Source of the DNA: Paenibacillus phytorum
Lineage (GTDB): Bacteria; Bacillota; Bacilli; Paenibacillales; NBRC-103111
Assembly: GCF_013141715.1 (NCBI RefSeq)
Contig: NZ_WHOA01000089.1
Coordinates: forward strand, 62,001-126,000
DNA length: 64,000 nt
Direction of reading: 5' to 3'
A model generated the notes under the pieces. That model had not been told where the DNA came from, searched no databases, and was given only the letters and a program-made list of their open reading frames with translations. Within the stretch, counting starts at the first letter, position 1. Every line of letters starts with the position of its first letter. Shown piece by piece: positions 7,732-16,331 of this stretch. The position numbers were made by a program, and so were the translations under genes.

Positions 7732-8591
7732 TCCGTCACCCGTGCGTTCTTTTTCTCTGACCATAACCCAATGCTTACCGGCTTCGGAAGGAAACCAAGC
7801 TCATAGCAGTACTTGTAATACGTAGCAAGACCTTCCCACTGTTCCGATCCAAAATCATAACATAACGTATGAAAATAATGATGCCAATATTGAGATGTCC
7901 CACCAACCGTACTTTGTGCTTCGCGTATCATCTCTTCCGGATTTTGGTGTGCTTTGGCTTTACTAGCCATGAAGGCCTCAAAAGCCGCTGCAACTAATTC
8001 CGGATACTTCTGGGTCGTCTCCTTACGAATCGCCCATACGGCAAAAGACATCCATTGTCCTGTCCATTTGGCCCATTCTTGCCCAAGATCCGTAATCATA
8101 TACGTTTTATTGCGCCAACTTTCTTTAATCGCATCGTCTCCGATCAATAAAGCTCCGTCCGCTTTCTCCATCATCTCTTCTAAATTGGGTTTCGCATATT
8201 CATAAGTCGGATTCCCATTATAAAATTTTTGGAGAATGACTTTGAGTAAATTCACCGACGTAGCTGAGGTAGTTGGCAGCACAATATGACCATTTGCAAT
8301 TTCGCGTAACGGCTTTTCATGGAACAACAGAATGGAATTCACTTCTCCATAGGCGCTAACAGAAAGATCCGGGTAGAGTACATAATTTTCAAAGGATTCT
8401 CCGTAAGCAAAGGAAGAAATGGGCCCCATATCGATGTTCCCAGCAGCCATTTCTTGATTAAGTGAGGTAGGGACTTGTTCAATAATGTCAACCTCTAAGC
8501 TATTCATAAGTTCGGGAAAGTAATAGTAAATCGGCCAAACGTTTGTATAATTAATCCGGCCAATTCGTATTTTAGGGTCTAGGTTGCTCAT
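7728..8591 (-). CDS. mqnA: chorismate dehydratase MqnA (futalosine pathway)
   Basis: MqnA dehydrates chorismate to 3-[(1-carboxyvinyl)oxy]benzoate, the first step of the futalosine menaquinone route. IRIGRINYTNVWPIYYYF and GNIDMGPISSFAYGE are characteristic of this periplasmic-binding-protein-like fold. I chose ATG 8591, eight bases after GGGGAG, rather than the ORF opening at 8627. It overlaps ubiX by 20 bases and hepT by 4, so these are translationally coupled. Its place between prenyl-chain and UbiA genes agrees with a menaquinone role. The other futalosine genes (mqnB-E) are not in the window. Confidence 0.92.
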   Translation of the reverse strand: MSNLDPKIRIGRINYTNVWPIYYYFPELMNSLEVDIIEQVPTSLNQEMAAGNIDMGPISSFAYGESFENYVLYPDLSVSAYGEVNSILLFHEKPLREIANGHIVLPTTSATSVNLLKVILQKFYNGNPTYEYAKPNLEEMMEKADGALLIGDDAIKESWRNKTYMITDLGQEWAKWTGQWMSFAVWAIRKETTQKYPELVAAAFEAFMASKAKAHQNPEEMIREAQSTVGGTSQYWHHYFHTLCYDFGSEQWEGLATYYKYCYELGFLPKPVSIGLWSEKKNARVTE

Positions 8592-9183
8592 TGTTATCTC
8601 CCCATCTTCGGTACAAGGAATGTTCAATGTCCATGCTATCTAGCACTTTACCCACCAAAAAATCGACCATCTCATCGATTGAGCGCGGACGATTATAAAA
8701 GGCCGGCATAGCCGGAAGCATGCGTACGCCCATTCTCGACAAGTTTAACATGTTCTCCAAATGTATGGCGTGTAAAGGCGTTTCCCTTGGAACCAGGATT
8801 AATTTTCTTCCTTCTTTGAGCATCACGTCCGCTGTTCGCTCCAATAAATTATCTGATGAACCATGAGCGATCCCTGATAAAGTTCCCATTGAGCAAGGAA
8901 TAACAACCATGCCTTTGGTCCGAAAAGATCCACTGGCAACGGTTGCCCCAATATCAGCAATTGGATGATAGTTGAAGGAACCTGTTCGTCCGCCAAAATG
9001 TTCCTGCAGCATATCTTGGCGTTTGCTTACGTTCCAATCCAATTCATCATGCAGCACTCTCCAGCCTGCATCCGTAACGATTAGATGTACACTTAAACCT
9101 TGATCCAGCATTACTTGGCAGAGACGTACGCCGTAGATAGCACCACTAGCTCCAGTGATTCCTACTACCCAGTTCCCGCTCAT
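8572..9183 (-). CDS. ubiX: flavin prenyltransferase, UbiX family
   Basis: UbiX proteins attach a dimethylallyl group to FMN, making the cofactor for UbiD-type decarboxylases. The 203-residue protein has GITGASGAIYGVRL (FMN/phosphate loop) and the ELDWNV, PCSMGTLSGIAHGSSDNLLERTAD and RETPLHAIHLENM segments of the family. It overlaps the ubiA stop by 4 bases (ATGA). With mqnA next door it is probably the UbiX-type (MqnM-like) partner of late futalosine steps; the UbiD-type partner is outside the window. Confidence 0.93.
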   Translation of the reverse strand: MSGNWVVGITGASGAIYGVRLCQVMLDQGLSVHLIVTDAGWRVLHDELDWNVSKRQDMLQEHFGGRTGSFNYHPIADIGATVASGSFRTKGMVVIPCSMGTLSGIAHGSSDNLLERTADVMLKEGRKLILVPRETPLHAIHLENMLNLSRMGVRMLPAMPAFYNRPRSIDEMVDFLVGKVLDSMDIEHSLYRRWGDNNEQPRP

Positions 9184-10055
9184 GAATGCTGACTCACTAT
9201 CACATCAAGTAACGTGAAGGCAAACATCACTAAGCTCAGTACACCGTTCATTGTGAAAAACGCTGTGTTTAATTTGGACAAGTCTTGCGGTGAAACAAGT
9301 CGATGTTCTTTATACAAAATAAAATAAGCGATAACGAGGCCAATTAAATAGAACCAGCTCAAATGTGTAATGAAAAACAAAGTGACTAAACCAACAGCTG
9401 TGAGCACATGCAGGACACGAGCCGTATTCAAAGCAGCCTTGATCCCAAATCGGCTTGGTAAGGAATGCAGACCTTCATTCCGATCAAACTCGGCATCTTG
9501 ACAGGCATAAATCAGATCGAAACCTGCGCTCCAACATACTACCGTCAAGTAGAAAATGATAGAAGACCATGTAAATTGACCCGTTACGGCAACCCAGCCC
9601 CCAAGTGGAGCTAGTCCTAATGTCAAACCTAAGACAAAATGGCAAGTCCAAGTAAATCTTTTGGTGTACGAGTAAAAGACAAGAAAAAACACTGCAATAG
9701 GCAGCAGTTTCATGGATAAAGAGCTTAAATTAGAGGTTGCCCAGAAAAGCATTGCAAACGAAATAATAATATAAATAATAACCTGCTGAATGGAGATTAG
9801 CCCCGCGGGTATGGCTCGATTCTCCGTCCTTGGATTTCTTTTATCAATGGCTTTATCAATCACACGATTCAAGGCCATCGCTGCGGTTCTCGCTCCAACC
9901 ATGGCTAGTGTTATCCAACCGATCTGAGCCCAGCTAGGCAAATGTCCATTTAATACGACTGAGCCTAGAATTGCTCCCATGAAAGCAAATGGCAATGCAA
10001 ACACACTGTGTTCAAATTTAATCATTTCTAAAAATATTTTCAATTTAGTAAACAT
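9180..10055 (-). CDS. ubiA: UbiA-family prenyltransferase (menaquinone, MqnP-like)
   Basis: An integral membrane prenyltransferase of about 291 residues with many hydrophobic segments. The two Asp-rich motifs are present: NRVIDKAIDKRNPRTENRAIP and YACQDAEFDRNEG. It is annotated in many genomes as 4-hydroxybenzoate octaprenyltransferase, but mqnA and ubiX next to it suggest the substrate is 1,4-dihydroxy-6-naphthoate. I start at ATG 10055 (MFTKLKIFLEMIKFEHSVFALP), with AGGAG a rather long 12 bases upstream, and not at 10118, which would run into menG. Confidence 0.9.
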   Translation of the reverse strand: MFTKLKIFLEMIKFEHSVFALPFAFMGAILGSVVLNGHLPSWAQIGWITLAMVGARTAAMALNRVIDKAIDKRNPRTENRAIPAGLISIQQVIIYIIISFAMLFWATSNLSSLSMKLLPIAVFFLVFYSYTKRFTWTCHFVLGLTLGLAPLGGWVAVTGQFTWSSIIFYLTVVCWSAGFDLIYACQDAEFDRNEGLHSLPSRFGIKAALNTARVLHVLTAVGLVTLFFITHLSWFYLIGLVIAYFILYKEHRLVSPQDLSKLNTAFFTMNGVLSLVMFAFTLLDVIVSQHS

Positions 10056-10062
10056 ATGCTGA

Positions 10063-10818
10063 CTACACTCCTGATTTCGTTTTCCCCTTGGTACCCATAT
10101 GCAAAGCTGCAACCCCACCTGTTAATGGGTGTGCCTGTACATGTTCCAATCCTTGGTTCGTAAAAATAGCAGCCAACTGTTTATGATCCGGAAAATGGAT
10201 TAATGATTCCGGCAGCCACTTGTACTGCTCGTACTTCTTTACAATTAGCTTGCCCAAAAAAGGCAGTACACGTTGGAAATAAAAATAATAAATAGACTTG
10301 AATGGCTGCCAAGTTGGTTTAGAGAGCTCTAAAGACACAACTAGCCCTCCTGGCTTAACGACACGCTGCATTTCACGGATGACTTGCTCCAAATCGGGAA
10401 CATTACGAAGAGCAAATCCGATCGTTGCGTAATCAAACGTATTGTCGTCAAACGGAAGACTCATCGCATTACCTTGAATTAGCTGAATCTGCTGATCCAA
10501 GTGAAGCTGCTTGATTTTCTCTGCACCATAATCCAGCATGTTTTGGCTAAAATCCAGCCCAACCATCTTACCGCTTCCACTCGCCTGGGCAAGACTGATC
10601 GTCCAGTCGCAGGTACCGCAGCACAGGTCAATCGCAGTCTCCCCTGGCTTCACGTTCATTTTCTTCATAGTGAATTTGCGCCATGCTTTATGCCTACGGA
10701 AGCTTAGAATACTGTTCATAAGATCATATTTGGGTGCAATACTTTCAAAGACAGAGTGAACGAACTCTTCTTTGGTTTTGGTTGTTTTCGTGTTGCTATT
10801 TGTTTTTGTCATATTCAT
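10063..10818 (-). CDS. menG: demethylmenaquinone methyltransferase
   Basis: MenG (UbiE family, about 251 residues) adds the final methyl group with SAM in both menaquinone pathways. HSVFESIAPKYDLMNSILSFRRHKAWR is the N-terminal family signature (shown by its parts VFESIAPKYDLMNS and RRHKAWR). The SAM motif is AIDLCCGTCDW and the later GFALRNVPD is typical. The longest frame opens at GTG 10830, but that codon overlaps the GAGGTG ribosome site; ATG 10818 is correctly spaced. The order hepS-menG-(insert)-hepT matches B. subtilis, except that mqnA, ubiX and ubiA are inserted. Confidence 0.95.
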   Translation of the reverse strand: MNMTKTNSNTKTTKTKEEFVHSVFESIAPKYDLMNSILSFRRHKAWRKFTMKKMNVKPGETAIDLCCGTCDWTISLAQASGSGKMVGLDFSQNMLDYGAEKIKQLHLDQQIQLIQGNAMSLPFDDNTFDYATIGFALRNVPDLEQVIREMQRVVKPGGLVVSLELSKPTWQPFKSIYYFYFQRVLPFLGKLIVKKYEQYKWLPESLIHFPDHKQLAAIFTNQGLEHVQAHPLTGGVAALHMGTKGKTKSGV

Positions 10819-10831
10819 CTTTGATGTCACC

Positions 10832-11698
10832 TCAAATTTCTTCTAGCACTTTGGGCTGCTTTGCTGAGAATCGAAGAAACGGCTCTCCAATGTGAAACAG
10901 TTCACTTATTAGTTTATCCGATTCAAGCTGCTGTACTTTGGACTTTAGTTGCTTGGTGTGGGAGTCCAGCATCTGATAAAGCTGCGAAGTAATATTATAT
11001 TTATGAATGAGTGTACGAAGTCTGGCTTGATCGGATTCTTCCGCATGCAGCTGCTTCCGTTCTTCTTTCGTACCATGCTGCAGAATATGCCAGAATCCCC
11101 AGCTGTCTCTGAAATTCACCGCAGATTCGACGCGGAAAATTTCTTCAAATATAACCTCACACCTTGCATAACTTCTCAGAATATCAGGCCATGCTTGATC
11201 ATAGACCTCAGACATAAATTCAGAGAAAGACAAAAACAGCTGAGATTTAATTTCCACGGTTAGGTGGATGTAATCTTCTGCCGTCAATTTCAATTGCTTC
11301 ATTTTCATGTAAATGTTCATCTTGAGACGGTTGACTTCACAAATTGCATTTGACAACTGTTTAATCATCTCGATCTGGCCTGCCTGAGCAAGGAGATTGT
11401 AAAATCGGGAACTGAAATAATCCCCAGCAAGAACTTTTAGCTGCCTTGATCTTGCCGCCTTTTTCTCTTTGATCTCATTGGAAGCTGTAACCAAATCATG
11501 GGTATCGAGCGCTAGTTGAACAAGCGACGTAGCTAGCGTATACAACTCGCTTGAAGAACTTAACTTACTGTTTCCGTTCAAGAATGCAAACAACAGACGT
11601 GTGCGAAGCTCCGGGAAATCGGGCAAGTCCGTGTGAATTTGAATCATATCATACTCTGTGTATTGCTTAGCGATCTCTGGGATCCGATAAGAATTCAT
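10832..11698 (-). CDS. hepS: heptaprenyl diphosphate synthase component I
   Basis: HepS is the non-catalytic subunit that pairs with HepT and sets product length. The 288-residue, helix-rich protein has no prenyltransferase Asp motifs, as expected, and lies directly upstream of menG and downstream of mtrB like B. subtilis hepS (gerCA). I use ATG 11698 (MNSYRIPEIAKQY), seven bases after a perfect GGAGG, rather than 11740. The family is weakly conserved, so the call leans on context. Confidence 0.87.
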   Translation of the reverse strand: MNSYRIPEIAKQYTEYDMIQIHTDLPDFPELRTRLLFAFLNGNSKLSSSSELYTLATSLVQLALDTHDLVTASNEIKEKKAARSRQLKVLAGDYFSSRFYNLLAQAGQIEMIKQLSNAICEVNRLKMNIYMKMKQLKLTAEDYIHLTVEIKSQLFLSFSEFMSEVYDQAWPDILRSYARCEVIFEEIFRVESAVNFRDSWGFWHILQHGTKEERKQLHAEESDQARLRTLIHKYNITSQLYQMLDSHTKQLKSKVQQLESDKLISELFHIGEPFLRFSAKQPKVLEEI

Positions 11699-11794
11699 GC
11701 AAAAGCCTCCGTAACCGTGTGCCAAATCATTTATGTTCAAAACATGCTCAATTCAAGTCATTATATCATAACACGTACATAGAAGCACAATTAA

Positions 11795-12328
11795 TTATAA
11801 GGGATATCTTTGCTGCCATTTAGAGGTGTATGTGATACGAAAACGGTTTTGTAATTGCTGCTCAAGTTGAATAAGGCTGAGTTCATTCGCATTCTTCTCC
11901 ATATCCTTCCCATTTTCACGCTGTGCAACCATCGCCAGCACAAGCTGTGTAGAAGTTGAATCTGTAACACCCGAATAATCAATGACACGAACCCATATTT
12001 GATTTACATTTTTCGTTTTCGTGATCATCGTTTGTGCGATTGTGTACAAATCTCGGTAGACGGCTGCAGAATCCGCGTTTTTCGGTAAGCTCAAATCAAG
12101 CGACATGCGGGAGTTGCTCAGCTCGACTTTGCGAATCCGCAGCTGAAGTGGCACTTGCACCAGTAAATCTACCATATTATTATCTGTGAGCTCCCCTGCG
12201 CGATTGCTTGACCAATTATAAGGCGAGCCTAACCCCGTGGATCGATCCATCTTTGGAAGTAAAGATAAACAAACGACCATAATAATAGATAGACCTAACG
12301 TCATCACAATACGCATCGACCACTTCAT
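11795..12328 (-). CDS. membrane-anchored protein of unknown function
   Basis: A 177-residue protein with one N-terminal hydrophobic segment (IVMTLGLSIIMVVCLSLL, about residues 6-23) and an extracytoplasmic body of mixed helices and strands, which is probably anchored outside the membrane. No recognised domain; no catalytic motif seen. The ATG at 12328 follows AGGAGG ten bases upstream; the longer frame from 12406 lacks a site. It sits between the mtrB terminator and hepS, a spot where B. subtilis has no gene, and could be the first gene of the hep-menaquinone operon. Confidence 0.75.
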   Translation of the reverse strand: MKWSMRIVMTLGLSIIMVVCLSLLPKMDRSTGLGSPYNWSSNRAGELTDNNMVDLLVQVPLQLRIRKVELSNSRMSLDLSLPKNADSAAVYRDLYTIAQTMITKTKNVNQIWVRVIDYSGVTDSTSTQLVLAMVAQRENGKDMEKNANELSLIQLEQQLQNRFRITYTSKWQQRYPL

Positions 12329-12414
12329 CGAACATGCACCTCCTACACTTTGCAAGCACAAAACGAATTGACTAAGCTTTCGATTGTTCCAAGCCCTATA
12401 CACCATTCTACAAA

Positions 12415-12444
12415 GAAAAAAAGCAGGCTATGCCTGCTTTAAAA
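12415..12444 (-). terminator. terminator downstream of mtrB
   Basis: Sense AAAGCAGGC-ATA-GCCTGCTTTTTTT, 8 bases after the mtrB stop. It separates mtrB from the hepS cluster, unlike the joined arrangement in B. subtilis. Confidence 0.88.
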
Positions 12445-12451
12445 ATTATAA

Positions 12452-12700
12452 TTATTCTTCTGTGTCAATCGTACCGTACTTGGTCATAATAAGCGCCTTG
12501 CCTCTAACCTTTACTGCGGATGTATGCTCTGTGAACTGTGCAATCATGACTTCGCCCTTGTCCAGCTTTTCTGTATGATGAAAGCGAGTATCTTGACCAC
12601 GAGTTAGACCGATAACATGTACACCATTATCCTTGGCTTTAACAACGAAATATTCATTGCCGTTCGTATTCGGATTATTTGATTTATTCGATTGTTCCAT
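12452..12700 (-). CDS. mtrB: TRAP, tryptophan RNA-binding attenuation protein
   Basis: MtrB forms an 11-subunit ring that binds tryptophan between subunits and wraps NAG-repeat RNA. This 82-residue protein carries the almost invariant core: [22 protein letters not shown], continuing into [18 protein letters not shown], including the Lys of EKLDKGE and the Lys/Arg of KVRG that contact RNA in B. subtilis TRAP. The N-terminal tail is Asn/Ser-rich and longer than usual. I start at ATG 12700 because the ATG at 12706 abuts GGAGG with no spacing. Its predicted target is the trp leader at 1854-1916. The position between hup and hepS matches B. subtilis, but folE is absent here. Confidence 0.97.
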   Translation of the reverse strand: MEQSNKSNNPNTNGNEYFVVKAKDNGVHVIGLTRGQDTRFHHTEKLDKGEVMIAQFTEHTSAVKVRGKALIMTKYGTIDTEE

Positions 12701-12778
12701 TTCCATCCTCCGTTCTTGCCCTAAACTACAATCCTATACTTCATCATGCCAAAAAAAGCATCGGGAAGTCAACCAGCC

Positions 12779-13705
12779 TCAAACTGTTAGTTCATTGGAT
12801 GCTGTTTTCGTTCCTTTTTGGTAAAATTTCTTAAATGTGGTTGGCAGCATGTTTTTGGATCCTAAGCGAATGAGAAAATCAGATAGCTTGACTGTGCCAT
12901 AAGCAAATAGCATACCAGCGAATACATCAATCAGCCAATGAATTTGTAAGTACAGGGTAGAGAAAATGATTGCCGCGCAGTATGTGACCATCATCGTTTT
13001 GAAAATACGGTCCTTTTCTCGCAGGGCCAGAAGAAGCATAGCAAAAGAGATAGATGTATGCATACTAGGGAAACAGTTCATTGTAGCGACAAGTAAAGAA
13101 TTTTCATCCGCAAAAACTCGGTGTAATAAATCAGGCTGCTTATTCACATACCAAACTTCACGTAACAAAATTAAATTGTAAAAAGGCAAAATAAGTGGGA
13201 ATTGCAGCATGTGACCCGATAATGCATAAGAAAGCATCTTTTTGATACTGCGTGTCCAGAAGCTCCGCACAATACAGATCCACAAAGATAAAACAAAGCC
13301 GTAATTATAAATCCAAACCATCGCTTTATCTAGAAAAGGAGATGCAATCCATCTCGCCCATCCGCCCGTATTCAACGGAATTGCGTTCATATAATCATCC
13401 CAATGCCACGGATGTCTGTTATTTTCAAACATCCAATTGGCGACTCTCCACCAGAAACCATTTCCCGTCCCGTAGAAGTAATAAAATACTCCAAGTAATG
13501 GAATACCAAATAGGAAGAATCGTTTCCAATCCACGTCAACCTGGTCTTTGCGGACACCTAGCAAACATATTAACAACAGGATCCAACATTCCTTACTCCA
13601 GTTCCCGACCGTACCGATGCGCCAAACCAAGTAAATAGAAGCGATAATGCCAAACATCGTCCAATCTTGCGATTTCACGAGCGCGTTCAGTTTCAACTTA
13701 TACAA
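12779..13705 (-). CDS. PAP2-type membrane phosphatase/transferase-like protein
   Basis: The 308-residue polytopic protein has at least six hydrophobic segments. MNCFPSMHTSISFAML and HWLIDVFAGMLFAY are the SxxxH and HxxxxD parts of the PAP2 (phosphatidic acid phosphatase 2) fold, as in inositol-phosphorylceramide synthase-like proteins. The substrate is unknown; a lipid phosphate is likely from the fold. Start is TTG 13705, seven bases after GGGGG. It occupies the slot that B. subtilis gives to folE between hbs and mtrB. Confidence 0.8.
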   Translation of the reverse strand: MYKLKLNALVKSQDWTMFGIIASIYLVWRIGTVGNWSKECWILLLICLLGVRKDQVDVDWKRFFLFGIPLLGVFYYFYGTGNGFWWRVANWMFENNRHPWHWDDYMNAIPLNTGGWARWIASPFLDKAMVWIYNYGFVLSLWICIVRSFWTRSIKKMLSYALSGHMLQFPLILPFYNLILLREVWYVNKQPDLLHRVFADENSLLVATMNCFPSMHTSISFAMLLLALREKDRIFKTMMVTYCAAIIFSTLYLQIHWLIDVFAGMLFAYGTVKLSDFLIRLGSKNMLPTTFKKFYQKGTKTASNELTV

Positions 13706-13764
13706 GACCGTTCCCCCTAAATCTTCTAAGAAGTTCTATCTGTTTTGGAACAAGCCTCTTCATG

Positions 13765-13797
13765 AGAAAAAGACATCGGACTTTCGATGTCTTTTTC
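13765..13797 (-). terminator. terminator directly after tRNA-Pro
   Basis: Sense GACATCG-AAAGTC-CGATGTC followed by TTTTTC, starting 11 bases after the tRNA. It gives the tRNA its own 3' end and separates it from the PAP2-type gene. Confidence 0.8.
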
Positions 13798-13801
13798 ATA
13801 A

Positions 13802-13875
13802 TCGGAGTAACACGATTCGAACGTGCGACCTCACCCACCCCAAGGGTGCGCGCTACCAGGCTGCGCCATACCCCG
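13802..13875 (-). tRNA. tRNA-Pro (anticodon GGG)
   Basis: A 74-nt cloverleaf. The acceptor stem CGGGGTA pairs with TACTCCG (one G-T), with discriminator A. D arm GGCGCAGCCTGGTAGCGC; anticodon stem CACCC/GGGTG with loop TTGGGGT, so anticodon GGG for CCC and CCT. T arm CACG-TTCGAAT-CGTG. CCA is not encoded. A single tRNA, not part of a cluster. Confidence 0.95.
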
Positions 13876-13956
13876 TTTGTAGCTTAGGTTTACTTATTCA
13901 CTTTTGTAATTATAGTAGGAGATTTTGGAATTGTAAAGGCATTTTCTATTAGCAAT

Positions 13957-13994
13957 AAAGAAAGCCGCGACAGCTATTAGCGGTCACGGCTTTG
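13957..13994 (-). terminator. terminator downstream of hup
   Basis: Sense AAAGCCGTGACCGC, a TAATA loop, GCTGTCGCGGCTTT and CTTT, 36 bases past the HU stop. Confidence 0.8.
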
Positions 13995-14029
13995 TTGTTA
14001 TATAACGTTCAATAGTATGTAAAACGCGA

Positions 14030-14302
14030 TTATTGAATGCCATCTTTAAGTGCTTTACCAGGTTTGAAAGCTGGAATTTTGCTTGCTGGAATTTCGATCT
14101 CATCACCAGTCTGTGGATTACGTCCTTTACGAGCAGAACGTTCACGAACTTCAAAGTTACCGAATCCAACTAGTTGTACTTTATCTCCGCCTTGCAGCGC
14201 TTCGGAAATTGCATCAAAAACAGCATCAACTGCTTTAGTTGCATCTTTCTTGGAAAGCTCAGAGGTTTCAGCAACCTTGTTAATCAATTCAGATTTATTC
14301 AT
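14030..14302 (-). CDS. hup: DNA-binding protein HU
   Basis: HU (90 residues) is the abundant histone-like dimer that bends [24 protein letters not shown] and the arm [24 protein letters not shown] (given here by its parts [15 protein letters not shown] and NPQTGDEI) are textbook. Start ATG 14302 follows GGGGGGAGG; the frame extends to 14353 only by chance. It lies between spoIVA and the tRNA, like B. subtilis hbs, and has its own terminator. Confidence 0.98.
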   Translation of the reverse strand: MNKSELINKVAETSELSKKDATKAVDAVFDAISEALQGGDKVQLVGFGNFEVRERSARKGRNPQTGDEIEIPASKIPAFKPGKALKDGIQ

Positions 14303-14510
14303 GCCATTCACCTCCCCCCAAGATTTCTCACTTCCGTTACTTCCTGTTTTCACCGTTTCTTCAGAAAATATACATTATCCATTGAAAAATCGTTGATTTT
14401 CTTAGTAAAAATGAACTTCGAAAGCAGACGAATAAATTTATAGTAATACACTCCGACAGCAATTTCAAGTATCGCTTTCCAATTTATGTGGGTATTTTGG
14501 CTATTAAACG

Positions 14511-14541
14511 ACAAAAAACACTCTTTTGAGTGTTTTTTGTC
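14511..14541. terminator. terminator downstream of spoIVA
   Basis: ACAAAAAACACTC-TTTT-GAGTGTTTTTTGT is nearly symmetrical, with T runs on both strands. The spoIVA stop is 8 bases away. Confidence 0.85.
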
Positions 14542-14548
14542 TACATAT

Positions 14549-16027
14549 TTACAAAATTATTGCAATTAAACCGCCAGATCCTTCGTTAATAATTCGGCCA
14601 AGCGTCTCTTGCAGTTTATAACGAGCATTGTCCGGCATCTGGGCAAGTTTCCCTTGAATCCCCTCACGAACAATCGAATGAAGCGATCTTCCGAATATAT
14701 CGGACTCCCAAATTTTAAGCGGATTATCTTCGAAATCCTGCATGAGATAGCGGACAAGTTCTTCACTTTGCTTCTCCGTACCGATAATCGGTGAGAATTC
14801 CGACTCTACATCCACACGAATCATATGAATAGAAGGCGCTGTAGCCCGTAAACGGACACCGAACCTAGATCCTTGACGGATTAACTCCGGCTCATCCAAA
14901 GCCATCTCAGCGAGCGTCGGAGGCGCTATGCCGTAGCCTGTCGTTTTCACCATTTCGAGCGCCTCGGCGAATTGATCATATTCTCGTTTCGCATGCGTGA
15001 AATCCTGCATTAACTGAAGCAGATGATCTTTGCCGCGAATTTCTACCCCGACAACTTCGACCAGAATGCGGTCGTATAACTCATCGGGCGCAAACAGGTC
15101 GATCTCCGCTACACCTTGCCCCATATTAAGTCCAGCCAAAGCGGCTTTATCAATGAACTCATATTCGGCGAATTGACTGACGACACGATCAACGTCGCGC
15201 AAACGTCTAATATCTTGAACCGTATCACGTACGGAAGCTTCGAATTGAGTCCGCAGCCAATGATTCTCGTCCAGAACCATCACCCAGCTTGGTAAGTTCA
15301 CGTTCACTTCATGAACAGGGAACTCGTAGAGCACTTCACGCAGCACAGAGACCATTTCTTCTTCGCCTGCGCTCGCTACACTCATCGTCACAACTGGGAC
15401 GTCGTAGCGGCTTTGCAGCTCGCTTCGCAGCTCAAGCGCAGGTTCACTATTCGGTTTCTGTGAATTAATGATGACAATGAAAGGTTTGCCTACTTCTTTC
15501 AGCTCATTAATGACTCTTTCCTCTGCCAACACGTACGAAGACCTCGGAATATCAGAAATCGTACCATCGGTAGTTACAACAACACCGAGTGTCGAATGTT
15601 CCTGAATGACCTTACGTGTTCCAATTTCAGCTGCTTCCTGGAATGGAATCGGTTCATCGAACCAAGGTGTATTGATCATCCGCGGTCCGTTCTCGTCTTC
15701 ATAGCCTTTGGCGCCATCGACTGCGTAACCTACACAATCAACAAGGCGAACATTCACATTCAGCCCTTCGGCCACCGAAATTTGGACCGCCGTATTCGGT
15801 ACGAATTTCGGCTCCGTTGTCATAATCGTGCGGCCAGCAGCGCTCTGCGGGAGTTCATCGGTAGCCCGGATCCTATCCGCTTCACTTTGAATGTTTGGAA
15901 GCACTACAGATTCCACAAAACGCTTAATAAAGGTTGATTTTCCTGTCCGGACTGCTCCAACAACCCCCAGGTAAATGTCCCCTCCCGTTCGTTCTGCAAT
16001 GTCCTTAAAGATATCCACTTTCTCCAA
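14549..16027 (-). CDS. spoIVA: stage IV sporulation protein A
   Basis: SpoIVA is the ATPase that polymerises on the forespore surface to found the spore coat basement layer. The protein is 492 residues, exactly the B. subtilis length, when started at TTG 16027, eight bases after GGAGGG; the longer frame to 16171 adds a tail foreign to the family. Walker A is GAVRTGKST, Walker B-like VRLVDCVGY, and the C-terminus is NEGSGGLIAIIL, needed for forespore targeting in B. subtilis. A sigma-E-like promoter lies upstream. Confidence 0.98.
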   Translation of the reverse strand: MEKVDIFKDIAERTGGDIYLGVVGAVRTGKSTFIKRFVESVVLPNIQSEADRIRATDELPQSAAGRTIMTTEPKFVPNTAVQISVAEGLNVNVRLVDCVGYAVDGAKGYEDENGPRMINTPWFDEPIPFQEAAEIGTRKVIQEHSTLGVVVTTDGTISDIPRSSYVLAEERVINELKEVGKPFIVIINSQKPNSEPALELRSELQSRYDVPVVTMSVASAGEEEMVSVLREVLYEFPVHEVNVNLPSWVMVLDENHWLRTQFEASVRDTVQDIRRLRDVDRVVSQFAEYEFIDKAALAGLNMGQGVAEIDLFAPDELYDRILVEVVGVEIRGKDHLLQLMQDFTHAKREYDQFAEALEMVKTTGYGIAPPTLAEMALDEPELIRQGSRFGVRLRATAPSIHMIRVDVESEFSPIIGTEKQSEELVRYLMQDFEDNPLKIWESDIFGRSLHSIVREGIQGKLAQMPDNARYKLQETLGRIINEGSGGLIAIIL

Positions 16028-16112
16028 GAGAATCCCTCCTACAGTTTGGTCGTCAACTGACTCTTGTGACGGTAACAATTGACTACTCGTACATTCATTT
16101 GGACTAGTAAGA

Positions 16113-16140
16113 AATATATGTACTTTCGATAGAAATATGA
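16113..16140 (-). promoter_or_regulatory. possible sigma-E promoter of spoIVA
   Basis: TCATATT (16134-16140), 13-base spacer, CATATATT (16113-16120) resembles the mother-cell sigma-E pattern, and spoIVA is sigma-E dependent in B. subtilis. The rest of the 16028-16331 gap contains AT-rich sequence and the yphF terminator, with no further gene seen. Confidence 0.4.
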
Positions 16141-16294
16141 TAGATGCGTATAATCTTTTTTTGCCGCTCATATTTTATGAAGCACATACGGCTTTCCTTA
16201 TAGAACCATATTTAGTGGACCTTTGACACTAGATCAAAGTCTCACCACATTGAAAAAATATATGATTGACTTGTATGGGTTATTCTGAAAATCC

Positions 16295-16326
16295 AAAAAA
16301 ACCTCTTACAGATTTCTGTAAGAGGT
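16295..16326 (-). terminator. terminator downstream of yphF
   Basis: Sense ACCTCTTACAG-AAAT-CTGTAAGAGGT followed by TTTTTT, just after the yphF stop. Confidence 0.9.
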
Positions 16327-16331
16327 CGCGT

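Noticed and set aside
14303..14353. N-terminal extension of HU from 14353
   Set aside because: ATG 14302 follows GGGGGGAGG and gives the universal HU N-terminus MNKSELI.
16028..16171. N-terminal extension of SpoIVA from 16171
   Set aside because: TTG 16027 has a proper ribosome site and yields exactly the B. subtilis length of 492 residues.
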